From NCBI RefSeq assembly GCF_001010355.1, contig NZ_JPLA01000008.1, forward strand, positions 1 to 64,000: a stretch of DNA of 64,000 bases. Reading direction: 5' to 3'. The notes beneath the pieces are model-generated. The model saw nothing but the letters and a program-made list of their open reading frames with translations, did not search any database and had not been told where the DNA came from. The DNA is from Dyella japonica DSM 16301. GTDB taxonomy: Bacteria > Pseudomonadota > Gammaproteobacteria > Xanthomonadales > Rhodanobacteraceae. The stretch's first letter is position 1, and each line of letters begins with the position of its first letter. Made by a program: the position numbers and the translations under genes. Below are positions 45,112-54,163 of the stretch, piece by piece.

Positions 45112-46767
45112 ATGGTGGGTGTATCGGAAACCGATGTCCTGACTGCGGCCGACACTAAGTCGGCCGTGTTGTCCCGAGAAAGCACGATTGCCGGGCCGCG
45201 CTTCAATCGCTGGCTGGTGCCGCCAGCCGCCTTGGCCATCCATTTGAGCATCGGCATGGCCTATGGCTTTTCCGTGTTCTGGCTGCCGATGACCAAGCTG
45301 GTGACCGAAGCGGACCCGGCCACCTGCGCCAAGCTGGGCTTCCTGGCGCAGCTGTTCACCACCGCCTGCAACTGGACGGTGCCTGCGGTCAATCACATCT
45401 TTGAAACCTTCATCGCGATGCTGGGCATTTCGGCGGCGATCTGGGGGGCGTGGCTGGAACATGCCGGCCCGCGCAAGGCCGGCTTCATCGCCGCCCTGTG
45501 CTGGGGAGGTGGCCTGATCGTCGGCGGCATCGGCGTATCGATGCACCAGCTTTGGCTGGTCTATCTAGGGGCCGGCGTGCTGGGAGGCATAGGCCAGGGA
45601 TTGGGTTACATCACACCCGTGTCGACCCTGATCAAATGGTTCCCGGATCGACGGGGCCTGGCCACCGGCTTTGCCATCATGGGTTATGGCGGCGGCGCGA
45701 TGATTGGTGCCCCGCTCGCCGTGGCGCTGATGAAGAAGTTCTCGATCGGCGATGTGCCAGGCGTGTCGTCGGCACTGATGTGCATGGGCGTGATCTACCT
45801 GGTCGCCATGATTGCCGGCGCCTTCGGTTTCCGCGTGCCGCCGTCGGGCTGGCGTCCGCTGGGCTGGACGCCGCCGGAGGGATCGACCAACAAGCTGATC
45901 ACCCATCGCCACGTGCATCTGAGCCGCGCGTGGAAAACACCGCAGTTCTGGCTGATCTGGATGGTGTTGTGCATGAACGTGACGGCCGGCATCGGTGTGC
46001 TGTCGATGGCCAGCCCGATGTTCCAGGATGTGTTCGGCGGCAAGCTGCTCGGCCTGGATGCCAGCACGGCATTGAGTGCGGCGCAGAAGGCGGCGATTGC
46101 AGCGTCCGCTGCCGGCCTGGTCGGCCTGATCAGCCTGTTCAACAGCCTGGGGCGCATTGCCTGGGCGTCGACCTCGGACTTCATCGGCCGCAAGACCACC
46201 TATTTCATCTTCTTCGCGCTGGGCATCGCGCTGTATTGCTCGCTGCCGACCCTGGGCCACATGGGCCTGGCGGGCATGTTCGTCATCGCGGTGTGCCTGA
46301 TCCTGTCGATGTACGGCGGAGGCTTTGCCACGGTGCCGGCCTATCTGTCGGATATCTTCGGCACGCAGATGGTGGGTGCGATCCACGGTCGCCTGCTCAC
46401 CGCCTGGTCGGTGGCGGGCATCGCCGGGCCGTTCCTGATCGCCGCGGTGCGTCAGGCGCAGCTGGACGCGGGCGTGGCCAAGAACCTGGTCTACGACCGC
46501 ACGCTGTATATCCTGGCCGTGCTGTTGCTGGTGGGCATGGTCTGTAATCTGCTGATCAAGCCGGTGAAGGAAACTGCGCTGATGAGCGATGCGGAACTGG
46601 AGCACGAAAAGTCCCTGCAGCATGAAACCGCCGCCATGTCGGCCCGTGCCCAGGATGCCGCGCGCGGTCGCTTCGGCATCGTCGGTGCGGGGGCCTGGGC
46701 CCTGGTTGGCATTCCGTTCCTGATTGGCGTATGGATAGCGATCACCAAGGCCGCTGCCCTGTTCTGA
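45112..46767 (+). CDS. OFA-family MFS transporter, probable formate/oxalate carrier
   Basis: 551 residues with about 12 membrane helices. The pattern (AIHLSIGMAYGFSVFWLP at the first helix, GGIGQGLGYITPVSTLIKWFPDRRGLATG in the middle) is that of the oxalate/formate antiporter family. A long loop between helices 1 and 2 (about 60 residues) and a helical C-terminal tail are notable. GGGGAG 6 bases before ATG 45112 supports the start. The formate dehydrogenase genes follow after 34 bases, so formate uptake is the likely role. Confidence 0.88.
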   Translation: MVGVSETDVLTAADTKSAVLSRESTIAGPRFNRWLVPPAALAIHLSIGMAYGFSVFWLPMTKLVTEADPATCAKLGFLAQLFTTACNWTVPAVNHIFETFIAMLGISAAIWGAWLEHAGPRKAGFIAALCWGGGLIVGGIGVSMHQLWLVYLGAGVLGGIGQGLGYITPVSTLIKWFPDRRGLATGFAIMGYGGGAMIGAPLAVALMKKFSIGDVPGVSSALMCMGVIYLVAMIAGAFGFRVPPSGWRPLGWTPPEGSTNKLITHRHVHLSRAWKTPQFWLIWMVLCMNVTAGIGVLSMASPMFQDVFGGKLLGLDASTALSAAQKAAIAASAAGLVGLISLFNSLGRIAWASTSDFIGRKTTYFIFFALGIALYCSLPTLGHMGLAGMFVIAVCLILSMYGGGFATVPAYLSDIFGTQMVGAIHGRLLTAWSVAGIAGPFLIAAVRQAQLDAGVAKNLVYDRTLYILAVLLLVGMVCNLLIKPVKETALMSDAELEHEKSLQHETAAMSARAQDAARGRFGIVGAGAWALVGIPFLIGVWIAITKAAALF

Positions 46768-46801
46768 TCGAGCTTGTTCTTACGCATAGAGACTTTGAAA
46801 C

Positions 46802-47302
46802 ATGAAACGTGCAGTTGCAGGCTCGTCGTTGCCGGACATTCCCGAATCCGTCCGGGTCGTCGTGCTCGAAGTCACGGGGCGCCTGAAGGATCTTCCGGGC
46901 GCCCTGCTGCCGGTGCTCCACGGCATTCAGGATGCGCTCGGTTATGTCCCTGAGGTCGCCGTGCCCCTCATCGCCCGCGAGATGAACCTCTCGCGGGCCG
47001 ATGTGCATGGCGTGATCAGCTTTTATCACTACTTCCGGCAGCAGCCGGCGGGCAAGCACGTGATCCATCTATGCCGTGCCGAGTCCTGCCAGGCGATGGG
47101 CGCCGTCACGCTGGAAAAACACGTCAAACAGCGCCTGGGCGTAGACTTTCACGAGACGACCCAGGATGGCCGCTACACGCTGGAGCCGGTCTACTGCCTG
47201 GGCAACTGCGCGTGCTCGCCGGCCATGATGGTCGATGGCGAGTTGAAGGGTCGGGTCACGCCCGAACGTTTCGATGCGTGGCTCGCCGCGGAGGTTTCAT
47301 GA
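46802..47302 (+). CDS. fdsG: formate dehydrogenase gamma subunit, NuoE-like
   Basis: 166 residues. A helical N-terminus is followed by a thioredoxin-like [2Fe-2S] ferredoxin fold, with the four ligands in CRAESC and CLGNC as in NuoE. It passes electrons within the soluble NAD-linked formate dehydrogenase. It overlaps fdsB by four bases. Confidence 0.95.
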   Translation: MKRAVAGSSLPDIPESVRVVVLEVTGRLKDLPGALLPVLHGIQDALGYVPEVAVPLIAREMNLSRADVHGVISFYHYFRQQPAGKHVIHLCRAESCQAMGAVTLEKHVKQRLGVDFHETTQDGRYTLEPVYCLGNCACSPAMMVDGELKGRVTPERFDAWLAAEVS

Positions 47303-48855
47303 GCTTCACTGTTTACGTGCCGCGCGACGCGAGCGCCCTTTCGCTGGGCGCTGAAGCCGTGGCCGAAACCATCGCCACGGAAGCGGCGCGGCGCGGTATT
47401 GACGTTACCGTCGTACGCAATGGTTCGCGCGGCCTGTTCTGGCTGGAACCGCTGGTTGAAGTGGCGACGCCGGAGGGACGCATCGCCTACGGCCCCGTTC
47501 AGGCCGAAGATGTTGCAGCCCTGTTCGAGGCGAATTTCCTGCACGGTGGTGATCACGCGTTGGCGCTCGGCCCCACCGAAACCATCGACTATCTGAAAAA
47601 CCAGCAACGCCTCACCTTCGCGCGCGTCGGCATCGTCGATCCGCGCAGTCTTGACGACTATGTGGCGCACGGCGGCTATCGCGGATTGGAAGCGGCCTTG
47701 CGCATGAGCGGCGCCGAGATCGTGCAGACCGTGACCGACTCCGGCCTGCGTGGCCGTGGCGGCGCAGCCTTCCCCACCGGCATCAAGTGGAAGACCTGCC
47801 TGGATGCGCAGGCCGTGCAGAAATATGTCGCCTGCAATGCGGACGAAGGCGACTCGGGCACGTACGCCGACCGCATGATCATGGAAGGCGACCCCTTCGT
47901 GCTGATCGAAGGCATGACCATCGCCGGCATCGCGGCGGGCGCCACGCGCGGCTACATCTATCTGCGCGTCGAGTATCCGCATGCCCACCATGCGCTGAAG
48001 GAAGCCATCGCTGCTGCCGAAGCGGGCGGCTATCTCGGCGACGACGTGCGCGGGAGCGGCAAGGCCTTCCATCTGGAAGTGCGCCTCGGCGGCGGCGCGT
48101 ATATCTGCGGCGAAGAAACCTCGATGCTGGAATCGCTGGAGGGCAAGCGCGGCCAGGTGCGCGTGAAGCCGCCGCTGCCGGCGATCAACGGACTGTTCGG
48201 CAAGCCGACAGTGATCAACAACGTGGTCACCTTTGCGTCGGTGCCGATCATTCTGGACAAGGGCGCGGCCTTCTACCGCGACTATGGCAGCGGTCGCTCG
48301 CGCGGCACGCTGCCCATCCAATTGGCCGGCAACCTCAAGCGGCCCGGATTGGTCGAGCGCGCCTTCGGCCTCACCCTGCGTGAACTGATCGAGGGCTACG
48401 GCGGCGGCACCGCCAGCGGCCGCTCGGTGCGCGCGGTGCAGGTCGGCGGCCCGCTGGGCGCCTATATCCCTGCATCACAGCTCGATGCGCCGATCGACTA
48501 CGAAGGCTTTGCCGCCATCGGCGGCATGCTCGGCCACGGTGGCGTGGTGGTGTTCGACGATACGGTCAACATGGCGGCGCAGGCGCGCTACGCGATGGAA
48601 TTCTGCGCGATCGAATCCTGCGGCAAGTGCACGCCCTGCCGCATCGGCTCCACCCGCGGCGTGGAAGTGATCGATCGCCTGCTCACCAGCGACAACGCCG
48701 GACGCCAACGCGAGGAAGTACTGCTGCGCGACCTCTGCCAGACCATGGTGGCTGGTTCGCTGTGCGCGCTGGGCGGCATGGCGCCCTTCCCCGTGCTGAG
48801 CGCGCTGGACCATTTCCACGAAGATTTCGCGGGCTCCGCCGAAACGGCGGCCTGA
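47299..48855 (+). CDS. fdsB: formate dehydrogenase beta subunit, NuoF-like
   Basis: 518 residues. An N-terminal thioredoxin-like segment (about 1-110) precedes the NuoF core with [16 protein letters not shown] (FMN/NAD site), [17 protein letters not shown], and the [4Fe-4S] motif [16 protein letters not shown] with a distal Cys. It transfers electrons from the clusters to NAD+. ATG 47299 is chosen over longer upstream reading, which would run through fdsG in another frame. Confidence 0.95.
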   Translation: MSFTVYVPRDASALSLGAEAVAETIATEAARRGIDVTVVRNGSRGLFWLEPLVEVATPEGRIAYGPVQAEDVAALFEANFLHGGDHALALGPTETIDYLKNQQRLTFARVGIVDPRSLDDYVAHGGYRGLEAALRMSGAEIVQTVTDSGLRGRGGAAFPTGIKWKTCLDAQAVQKYVACNADEGDSGTYADRMIMEGDPFVLIEGMTIAGIAAGATRGYIYLRVEYPHAHHALKEAIAAAEAGGYLGDDVRGSGKAFHLEVRLGGGAYICGEETSMLESLEGKRGQVRVKPPLPAINGLFGKPTVINNVVTFASVPIILDKGAAFYRDYGSGRSRGTLPIQLAGNLKRPGLVERAFGLTLRELIEGYGGGTASGRSVRAVQVGGPLGAYIPASQLDAPIDYEGFAAIGGMLGHGGVVVFDDTVNMAAQARYAMEFCAIESCGKCTPCRIGSTRGVEVIDRLLTSDNAGRQREEVLLRDLCQTMVAGSLCALGGMAPFPVLSALDHFHEDFAGSAETAA

Positions 48856-48869
48856 GGAGGTAACGCTGC

Positions 48870-51752
48870 ATGCTGTCTATCGTCGAGATCGATCTCGGTA
48901 CACCCAAGTCGACGTCGTCCACGATGGTGTCGCTGGACATCGACGGCCGACGCATCGAAGTGCCCGAAGGCACCTCGGTGATGCGCGCTGCCGCGCAAGC
49001 CGGCATCAGCATTCCCAAGCTGTGCGCCACCGAGATGCTCGACGCCTTCGGCTCGTGCCGCCTGTGCCTGGTCGAAATCGAAGGCCGCAAGGGCTATCCG
49101 GCCTCGTGCACGACGCCGGTGAGCGAGGGCATGAAGGTTGCGACGCAGACGCCGAAGCTTGCCGATATTCGCCGCGGCGTGATGGAGCTCTATATCTCCG
49201 ATCACCCGCTCGACTGCCTCACCTGCCCTGCCAACGGCCACTGCGAACTGCAGGACATGGCCGGCGTGGTGGGCCTGCGCGATGTTCGCTATGGCTATGA
49301 AGGGGCCAATCACGTCAAGCCCAAGCAATTGGACGGCACCGCCAATCCCCTGTTCGCGGCCAAAGACGAATCCAACCCGTATTTCACCTTTGACCCTTCG
49401 AAGTGCATCGCCTGCTCACGCTGCGTGCGCGCCTGCGACGAAGTGCAAGGCACCTTCGCGCTGACCATCCAGGGCCGCGGCTTCGAATCCAAGGTATCGG
49501 CCAGCCAGAACAACCGGTTTCTCGATTCCGAATGCGTGTCCTGCGGCGCCTGCGTGCAGGCCTGCCCGACGGCGACGCTGTCGGAGAAATCGCTGATCGA
49601 CAAAGGCCAGGCCGAACACAGCGTGGTCACCACCTGTGCGTATTGCGGCGTCGGCTGCAGCTTCCGGGCCGAGATGAAGGGCCAGGAGATCGTGCGCATG
49701 GTGCCCAATATGGATGGCCATGCGAACCACGGCCACTCCTGCGTGAAGGGCCGCTTTGCTATCGGCTACGCCACGCATCCCGATCGCATCACCACCCCGA
49801 TGATCCGCGCCAAGATTTCCGATCCGTGGCGCGTGGTGAGCTGGGAAGAGGCGATCGGCCACGTCGCCAGCGAGTTCAAGCGACTGCAGGCCACCTACGG
49901 CAAGCACAGCATCGGCGGCATCACCTCCTCACGTTGCACCAACGAGGAAACCTATCTGGTGCAGAAGCTGGTGCGTGCCGGCTTCGGCAACAACAATGTG
50001 GACACCTGCGCCCGCGTCTGCCATTCGCCCACCGGCTACGGTCTCAAGGCCACGCTGGGCGAATCGGCCGGCACGCAGGATTTCGACTCCATTCGCAGCA
50101 CCGACGTGGTGCTGGTGATCGGCGCCAACCCCACCGACGCCCATCCAGTGTTCGGCTCGCAGATGAAGCAGCGCCTGCGTGCAGGCGCCCGGCTGATCGT
50201 GGTCGATCCGCGCCGCATCGACCTGGTGCGCACGCCGCACATCAAGGCCGACTATCACCTGCGCCTGCGCCCGGGCACCAATGTGGCCCTGCTCGATACG
50301 CTGGCCCATGTGATTGTCACCGAGGGACTGGTCGACGAGGAGTTCGTCGCCCGTCGCTGCGAACCCGAAGCGTTCGCCAAGTGGCGCGCCTTCGTATCGC
50401 AAGAGAAATACAGTCCCGAAGCGATGGAAAGCGTGACCGGCGTGCCGGCCGACTTGGTGCGCGGAGCGGCCCGCCTCTATGCCACTGGCGGCAACGGCGC
50501 CATCTATTACGGCCTGGGCGTCACCGAACACGCGCAGGGTTCGACTTCGGTGATGGCAATCGCGAACCTCGCCATGGCCACCGGCAATATCGGCCGCGAA
50601 GGCGTAGGCGTGAATCCGCTGCGTGGCCAGAACAATGTGCAGGGCTCCTGCGACATGGGCTCGTTCCCGCATGAATTCCCCGGCTATCGCCATGTCAGCG
50701 ATACCACGGTGCGCCACTCCTTCGAACAGGCCTGGGGCGTGCCGCTGCTGAGCGAGCCTGGCCTGCGCATTCCCAATATGTTCGAGGCCGCGCTGGATGG
50801 CAGCTTCAAGGGCTTGTACATCGAAGGCGAGGATATCGCGCAGTCCGATCCGGACACCCAGCACGTGACCGCCGCCCTCACGTCGATGGAATGCATCGTG
50901 GTGCAGGACCTGTTCCTCAACGAGACGGCCAAGTTTGCACATGTCTTCCTGCCCGGCAGTTCCTTCCTCGAAAAAGATGGCACCTTCACCAATGCCGAGC
51001 GGCGCATGTCGATGGTGCGCAAGGTGATGGAGCCCAAGGGCGGCTATGCGGACTGGGAGATCACCCAGCTGCTGGCGCAGGCCATGGGCTATCCGATGAA
51101 CTACACGCATGCCTCGCAGATCCTCGATGAGATCGCCGAACTGACACCGACGTTCCATGGCGTCAGCTTCGACAAGATCGAGCAGCTGGGTTCCGTCCAG
51201 TGGCCGTGCAACGACGAGCATCCCGAAGGCACGCCGGTGATGCACGTCGACGAGTTCGTGCGCGGCAAGGGCCGTTTCATGTTGACGGAATACGTGGCGA
51301 CCACCGAGAAAGTGAGCGCCGAGCACCCGCTGATCCTCACCACCGGCCGCATCCTCAGCCAGTACAACGTGGGCGCCCAGACGCGCCGCACCGCCAACGT
51401 GATGTGGCATGACGAAGACCGTCTGGAAATCCATCCGCATGACGCGGAGGAGCGCGGCATCGTCGACAACGACTGGGTCGGCATCGTCAGCCGCGCCGGC
51501 GAAACCGTGCTGCGTGCGGTGGTGTCCGAGCGCATGCAGCCGGGCGTGGTCTACACCACCTTCCACTTCCCCGGCTCCGGCGCCAACGTGATCACCACCG
51601 AGAATTCGGACTGGGCCACCAACTGCCCCGAATACAAGGTGACCGCCGTGCAGGTGACGCGCGTGAGCCAGCCATCGGAATGGCAGAAGCGCTATCGCGC
51701 ATTCACCGAGGCGCAGGAAGCGCTGCTAGAACAATCGGCGAAGCCCGCTTGA
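48870..51752 (+). CDS. fdsA: formate dehydrogenase alpha subunit, molybdenum catalytic
   Basis: 960 residues. It oxidises formate to CO2 at a Mo-bis-MGD centre. In order: a [2Fe-2S] ferredoxin domain (CATEMLDAFGSCRLC near 50-66), a His-Cys cluster (HPLDCLTCPANGHC), two [4Fe-4S] repeats (CIACSRCVRACDE, CVSCGACVQACP), a further [4Fe-4S] (CAYCGVGC) and the DMSO-reductase-type catalytic domain. The molybdenum ligand is probably Cys380 in NVDTCARVCHSPT; it is Cys, not selenocysteine. GAGGAGG lies about 8 bases before ATG 48870. Its cofactor needs are met by the cluster upstream. Confidence 0.97.
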   Translation: MLSIVEIDLGTPKSTSSTMVSLDIDGRRIEVPEGTSVMRAAAQAGISIPKLCATEMLDAFGSCRLCLVEIEGRKGYPASCTTPVSEGMKVATQTPKLADIRRGVMELYISDHPLDCLTCPANGHCELQDMAGVVGLRDVRYGYEGANHVKPKQLDGTANPLFAAKDESNPYFTFDPSKCIACSRCVRACDEVQGTFALTIQGRGFESKVSASQNNRFLDSECVSCGACVQACPTATLSEKSLIDKGQAEHSVVTTCAYCGVGCSFRAEMKGQEIVRMVPNMDGHANHGHSCVKGRFAIGYATHPDRITTPMIRAKISDPWRVVSWEEAIGHVASEFKRLQATYGKHSIGGITSSRCTNEETYLVQKLVRAGFGNNNVDTCARVCHSPTGYGLKATLGESAGTQDFDSIRSTDVVLVIGANPTDAHPVFGSQMKQRLRAGARLIVVDPRRIDLVRTPHIKADYHLRLRPGTNVALLDTLAHVIVTEGLVDEEFVARRCEPEAFAKWRAFVSQEKYSPEAMESVTGVPADLVRGAARLYATGGNGAIYYGLGVTEHAQGSTSVMAIANLAMATGNIGREGVGVNPLRGQNNVQGSCDMGSFPHEFPGYRHVSDTTVRHSFEQAWGVPLLSEPGLRIPNMFEAALDGSFKGLYIEGEDIAQSDPDTQHVTAALTSMECIVVQDLFLNETAKFAHVFLPGSSFLEKDGTFTNAERRMSMVRKVMEPKGGYADWEITQLLAQAMGYPMNYTHASQILDEIAELTPTFHGVSFDKIEQLGSVQWPCNDEHPEGTPVMHVDEFVRGKGRFMLTEYVATTEKVSAEHPLILTTGRILSQYNVGAQTRRTANVMWHDEDRLEIHPHDAEERGIVDNDWVGIVSRAGETVLRAVVSERMQPGVVYTTFHFPGSGANVITTENSDWATNCPEYKVTAVQVTRVSQPSEWQKRYRAFTEAQEALLEQSAKPA

Positions 51753-51754
51753 CC

Positions 51755-52588
51755 ATGGCCGACGACGACGAGGCGATGCGCGGCTATGCCGTGCGTTCGG
51801 TCGATCGATGGCGGAACGGCAGCGCCACGCACGAGCAGGATTTTGTCGCGGAAGAAATTCCCATCGCGATGGTCTACAACGGCGCCACCTTCGCCGTGAT
51901 GATGGCGACGCCGCACGATCTGGACGATTTCGCGCTGGGCTTCTCGCTGACCGAGCACCTGATCAGCCAGCCCGCGCAACTGTTGCAGCTGGAGACACGC
52001 ACCTTGCTCGAGGGCATCGAGCTGGCCATGCAGGTGACGGACGATGCGCATGGCGCCCACCTCGGCCGTGAACAGGAACGCCTGCTGCCTGGTCGCAGCG
52101 GTTGCGGTATTTGCGGAACACGGGATCTTGAGAACGCCGTGCGCCACGAGGGTTCCGTGGGCGATGGCCCCACGGTGACGCGCAAAGCGCTGGAAAACGC
52201 GCTGCATGAACTCAAAAGCCGCCAACCTGTGAATCTAGCGACGGGCGCGGTGCATGGAGCCGCCTGGGCCGACGCCTCGGGCCGTATCCTCTTGGTGCGT
52301 GAGGACGTGGGTCGCCACAACGCCTTGGACAAGCTGATCGGTGCGATCACGCGTGCAGGCATCGATGTCAACGAAGGCTTCGCCGTAGTCACCAGTCGCG
52401 CCAGCTACGAAATGGTCACCAAGGCCGCCAGCGCGGGCATCGCCCTGCTTGCGGCCATTTCGGCACCCACCGCGCTCGCCGTCGAACTCGCCCGCAGCGC
52501 CGGCATCACCCTGGTCGGATTTGCGCGACCGGGCAGCCACAATATCTACAGCCATCCCGGCCGGCTGTTGCCGCCGGTGTCAGAGTAA
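51755..52588 (+). CDS. fdhD: formate dehydrogenase accessory sulphurtransferase
   Basis: 277 residues, also named FdsC. It moves sulphur to the molybdenum cofactor before insertion in FdsA. The conserved SGCGICG holds the two cysteines. VREDVGRHNALDKLIG and VTSRASYEMVTKAA are further FdhD signatures. It starts two bases after the fdsA stop; upstream in-frame ATG 51680 lies within fdsA and is not preferred. Confidence 0.95.
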   Translation: MADDDEAMRGYAVRSVDRWRNGSATHEQDFVAEEIPIAMVYNGATFAVMMATPHDLDDFALGFSLTEHLISQPAQLLQLETRTLLEGIELAMQVTDDAHGAHLGREQERLLPGRSGCGICGTRDLENAVRHEGSVGDGPTVTRKALENALHELKSRQPVNLATGAVHGAAWADASGRILLVREDVGRHNALDKLIGAITRAGIDVNEGFAVVTSRASYEMVTKAASAGIALLAAISAPTALAVELARSAGITLVGFARPGSHNIYSHPGRLLPPVSE

Positions 52589-52593
52589 GCACG

Positions 52594-52824
52594 ATGCGCA
52601 TCGAACGACTCGTCACCATGGCGAACGACATCGCCACCTATTTCACCGTCGAACCGGATCATGCGGCGGCAGTGCTCAGCGTGCGCGACCACCTCAGGCG
52701 GTTCTGGGATCCCGCCATGCGGCGGCAGTTGAAGTCATATGTCGAGGAAGGTGGCGAGGGCTTGATTCCGCTGGCGCGAGAGGCCGTGAATGGATTAGAG
52801 CTGCCACCGGTGGAGGTGGGTTAA
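52594..52824 (+). CDS. fdsD: formate dehydrogenase delta subunit
   Basis: 76 residues, helical. The opening RLVTMANDIATYFTVEP and RDHLRRFWDPAMRRQL match FdsD, a small subunit needed for complex formation or stability in related enzymes. It lies five bases after fdhD and ends the operon. A REP-like repeat follows. Confidence 0.93.
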   Translation: MRIERLVTMANDIATYFTVEPDHAAAVLSVRDHLRRFWDPAMRRQLKSYVEEGGEGLIPLAREAVNGLELPPVEVG

Positions 52825-52843
52825 ACCTGTGCCACCGGTCCCT

Positions 52844-52926
52844 TGTGGGAGCGCACCCTGTGCGCGACCGCGGCACAGCAGCGGCAACGCTCCGTCAGAT
52901 TGTCGCGCACAGGGTGCGCTCCCACA
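52844..52926. repeat. REP-like inverted repeat, copy 4
   Basis: Arms TGTGGGAGCGCACCCTGTGC and complement around a centre with GCGGCAACGCTCCG. Between fdsD and a convergent gene. Confidence 0.9.
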
Positions 52927-52941
52927 CAACAACTCGCCTCA

Positions 52942-53472
52942 TCAGGGACGATTGGTCGTCCCACCGTCGACCACTTCAATCGAAATGACGTTACGCACCC
53001 ACCGCGCCGGCCGCTTGTCACCCGGCACCAACAGCCGCACCGGACCATCCTTGTCCAACGGCTTGCCATCACGCGTATCCACCAGCAACACCTGCGTATG
53101 CCCCAGGGTGGGATCCAGATCGGCCAGCCCGAACACCACCTGGTATTGATCGGCCGCCGTCACGCGCACGAACGAAGCCAGCGCGCGGCCACGCAACGGC
53201 TTGTCCAAGGACACGCCAGCCCGCGCGAGCACATCCTCCAGCTTCACGCCCCGCCACTGGCTGGCTGCTTCGTCGTGCGCGGAGGCGGTGACTTCTTCGT
53301 GCGGCATGGCGGCCAAGGTCTTGGCATCCAGCGATAGCGCGGGCTTGCCTGCGACCATCACCTGGACGGCTGCCGGTGCGGCGGGCGCGTCGGCGCTCTG
53401 CGCAGAAAAAACCACGTTAGCGCTAAGTAGCAAACTACATAGCGCAACTCGTACCCACATCCGCATGGCCAT
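52942..53472 (-). CDS. secreted sulphite-oxidase-fold protein without cysteine
   Basis: 176 residues. A signal peptide (to about 27, AQSA) precedes a domain of the oxidoreductase molybdopterin-binding superfamily (sulphite-oxidase fold): QWRGVKLEDVLARAGV and GDKRPARWVRNVISIEV are its usual landmarks. Genuine enzymes bind molybdenum through a Cys, but the mature protein has none, so it is probably not a molybdoenzyme. ATG 53472 is used; ATG 53466 is possible. It lies between formate dehydrogenase and nitrate reductase operons, on the opposite strand. Role unknown. Confidence 0.82.
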   Translation of the reverse strand: MAMRMWVRVALCSLLLSANVVFSAQSADAPAAPAAVQVMVAGKPALSLDAKTLAAMPHEEVTASAHDEAASQWRGVKLEDVLARAGVSLDKPLRGRALASFVRVTAADQYQVVFGLADLDPTLGHTQVLLVDTRDGKPLDKDGPVRLLVPGDKRPARWVRNVISIEVVDGGTTNRP

Positions 53473-53595
53473 GCCTAGCTCCTAATCGTCAGTGAATTCA
53501 CGCGGCTTTCACCGCTGCGGAAAAGCTCGAAGCGTACACTCGAGTTGTTGCATCGAAGCATGCCTTGTAGGCGTTCGCCAGTACGGATGGCTGTC

Positions 53596-53609
53596 CTGAT
53601 CCAGGTCAG
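53596..53609 (+). promoter_or_regulatory. FNR/Anr-type box before nap
   Basis: CTGATCCAGGTCAG, 12 of 14 bases as TTGATCCAGGTCAA. It is centred about 41 bases before a point 40 bases upstream of napE, and TTTAGCTTAA (53630-53639) would be the -10 region. This suits oxygen-responsive control of nitrate reductase. Confidence 0.6.
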
Positions 53610-53682
53610 GGGGCCAGGGGAATGATCGGTTTAGCTTAACGCGCAGATCTGGGAAGTACCGTCCAGCCTGTGGGAGGTGCGC

Positions 53683-53841
53683 GTGGAACCATCGGCCAAC
53701 CCAAGCACCCGCAAGCAGGAGCGCACCACGTTCCTGTTGCTGCTCATCCTTTTCCCCGTGCTTTCGGTGATGTTCATCGCCGCCTTCGGCTTCATCGTGT
53801 GGTTCTGGCAGATGTTCGTCAGCGGCCCACCGCATGTCTGA
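53683..53841 (+). CDS. napE: periplasmic nitrate reductase component NapE
   Basis: 52 residues, a single membrane helix (TFLLLLILFPVLSVMFIAAFGFIVWFW, split for reading) preceded by a charged N-terminus with STRKQE, as in NapE proteins. Start is GTG 53683, supported by GGAGG 5 bases upstream. Function of NapE is not known; it is found at the head of nap operons. Its end overlaps the alternative napD start. Confidence 0.88.
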   Translation: MEPSANPSTRKQERTTFLLLLILFPVLSVMFIAAFGFIVWFWQMFVSGPPHV

Positions 53842-53866
53842 CTTCGGCAAACCCCAGGGGACTGCC

Positions 53867-54163
53867 ATGAGGGATGAGCACCACATCTCCAGCCTGGTCG
53901 TGCTGCATCGCCCGGACGCCGCGCCGACGCTGAGCGCCTTCGTCGACGATCACGCGGCGCTGGACATCGCCCTGCAAGGCGAATGCCGCTGCGTGATGGT
54001 CTGCGAAACCGACAACCAGCGCGCTGTGCTCGATCTGATCGACACACTGCAGACCCTGCCCGGCGTCATCAACGTATCGCTGATCTACCACCACGTGGAA
54101 TCCGCCGCCGTCATGGACGAACTGGTGTCCACGGCCGCAATACAGCAAGGAGCCGAGCCATGA
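53867..54163 (+). CDS. napD: NapA chaperone NapD
   Basis: 98 residues. NapD binds the twin-arginine signal of NapA until cofactor is inserted. The conserved HISSLVV near the start, [18 protein letters not shown] and the ferredoxin-like fold match the family. ATG 53867 has CAGGGGA just upstream and gives the usual short N-terminus; ATG 53834 would add 11 residues. It overlaps napA by four bases. Confidence 0.93.
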   Translation: MRDEHHISSLVVLHRPDAAPTLSAFVDDHAALDIALQGECRCVMVCETDNQRAVLDLIDTLQTLPGVINVSLIYHHVESAAVMDELVSTAAIQQGAEP

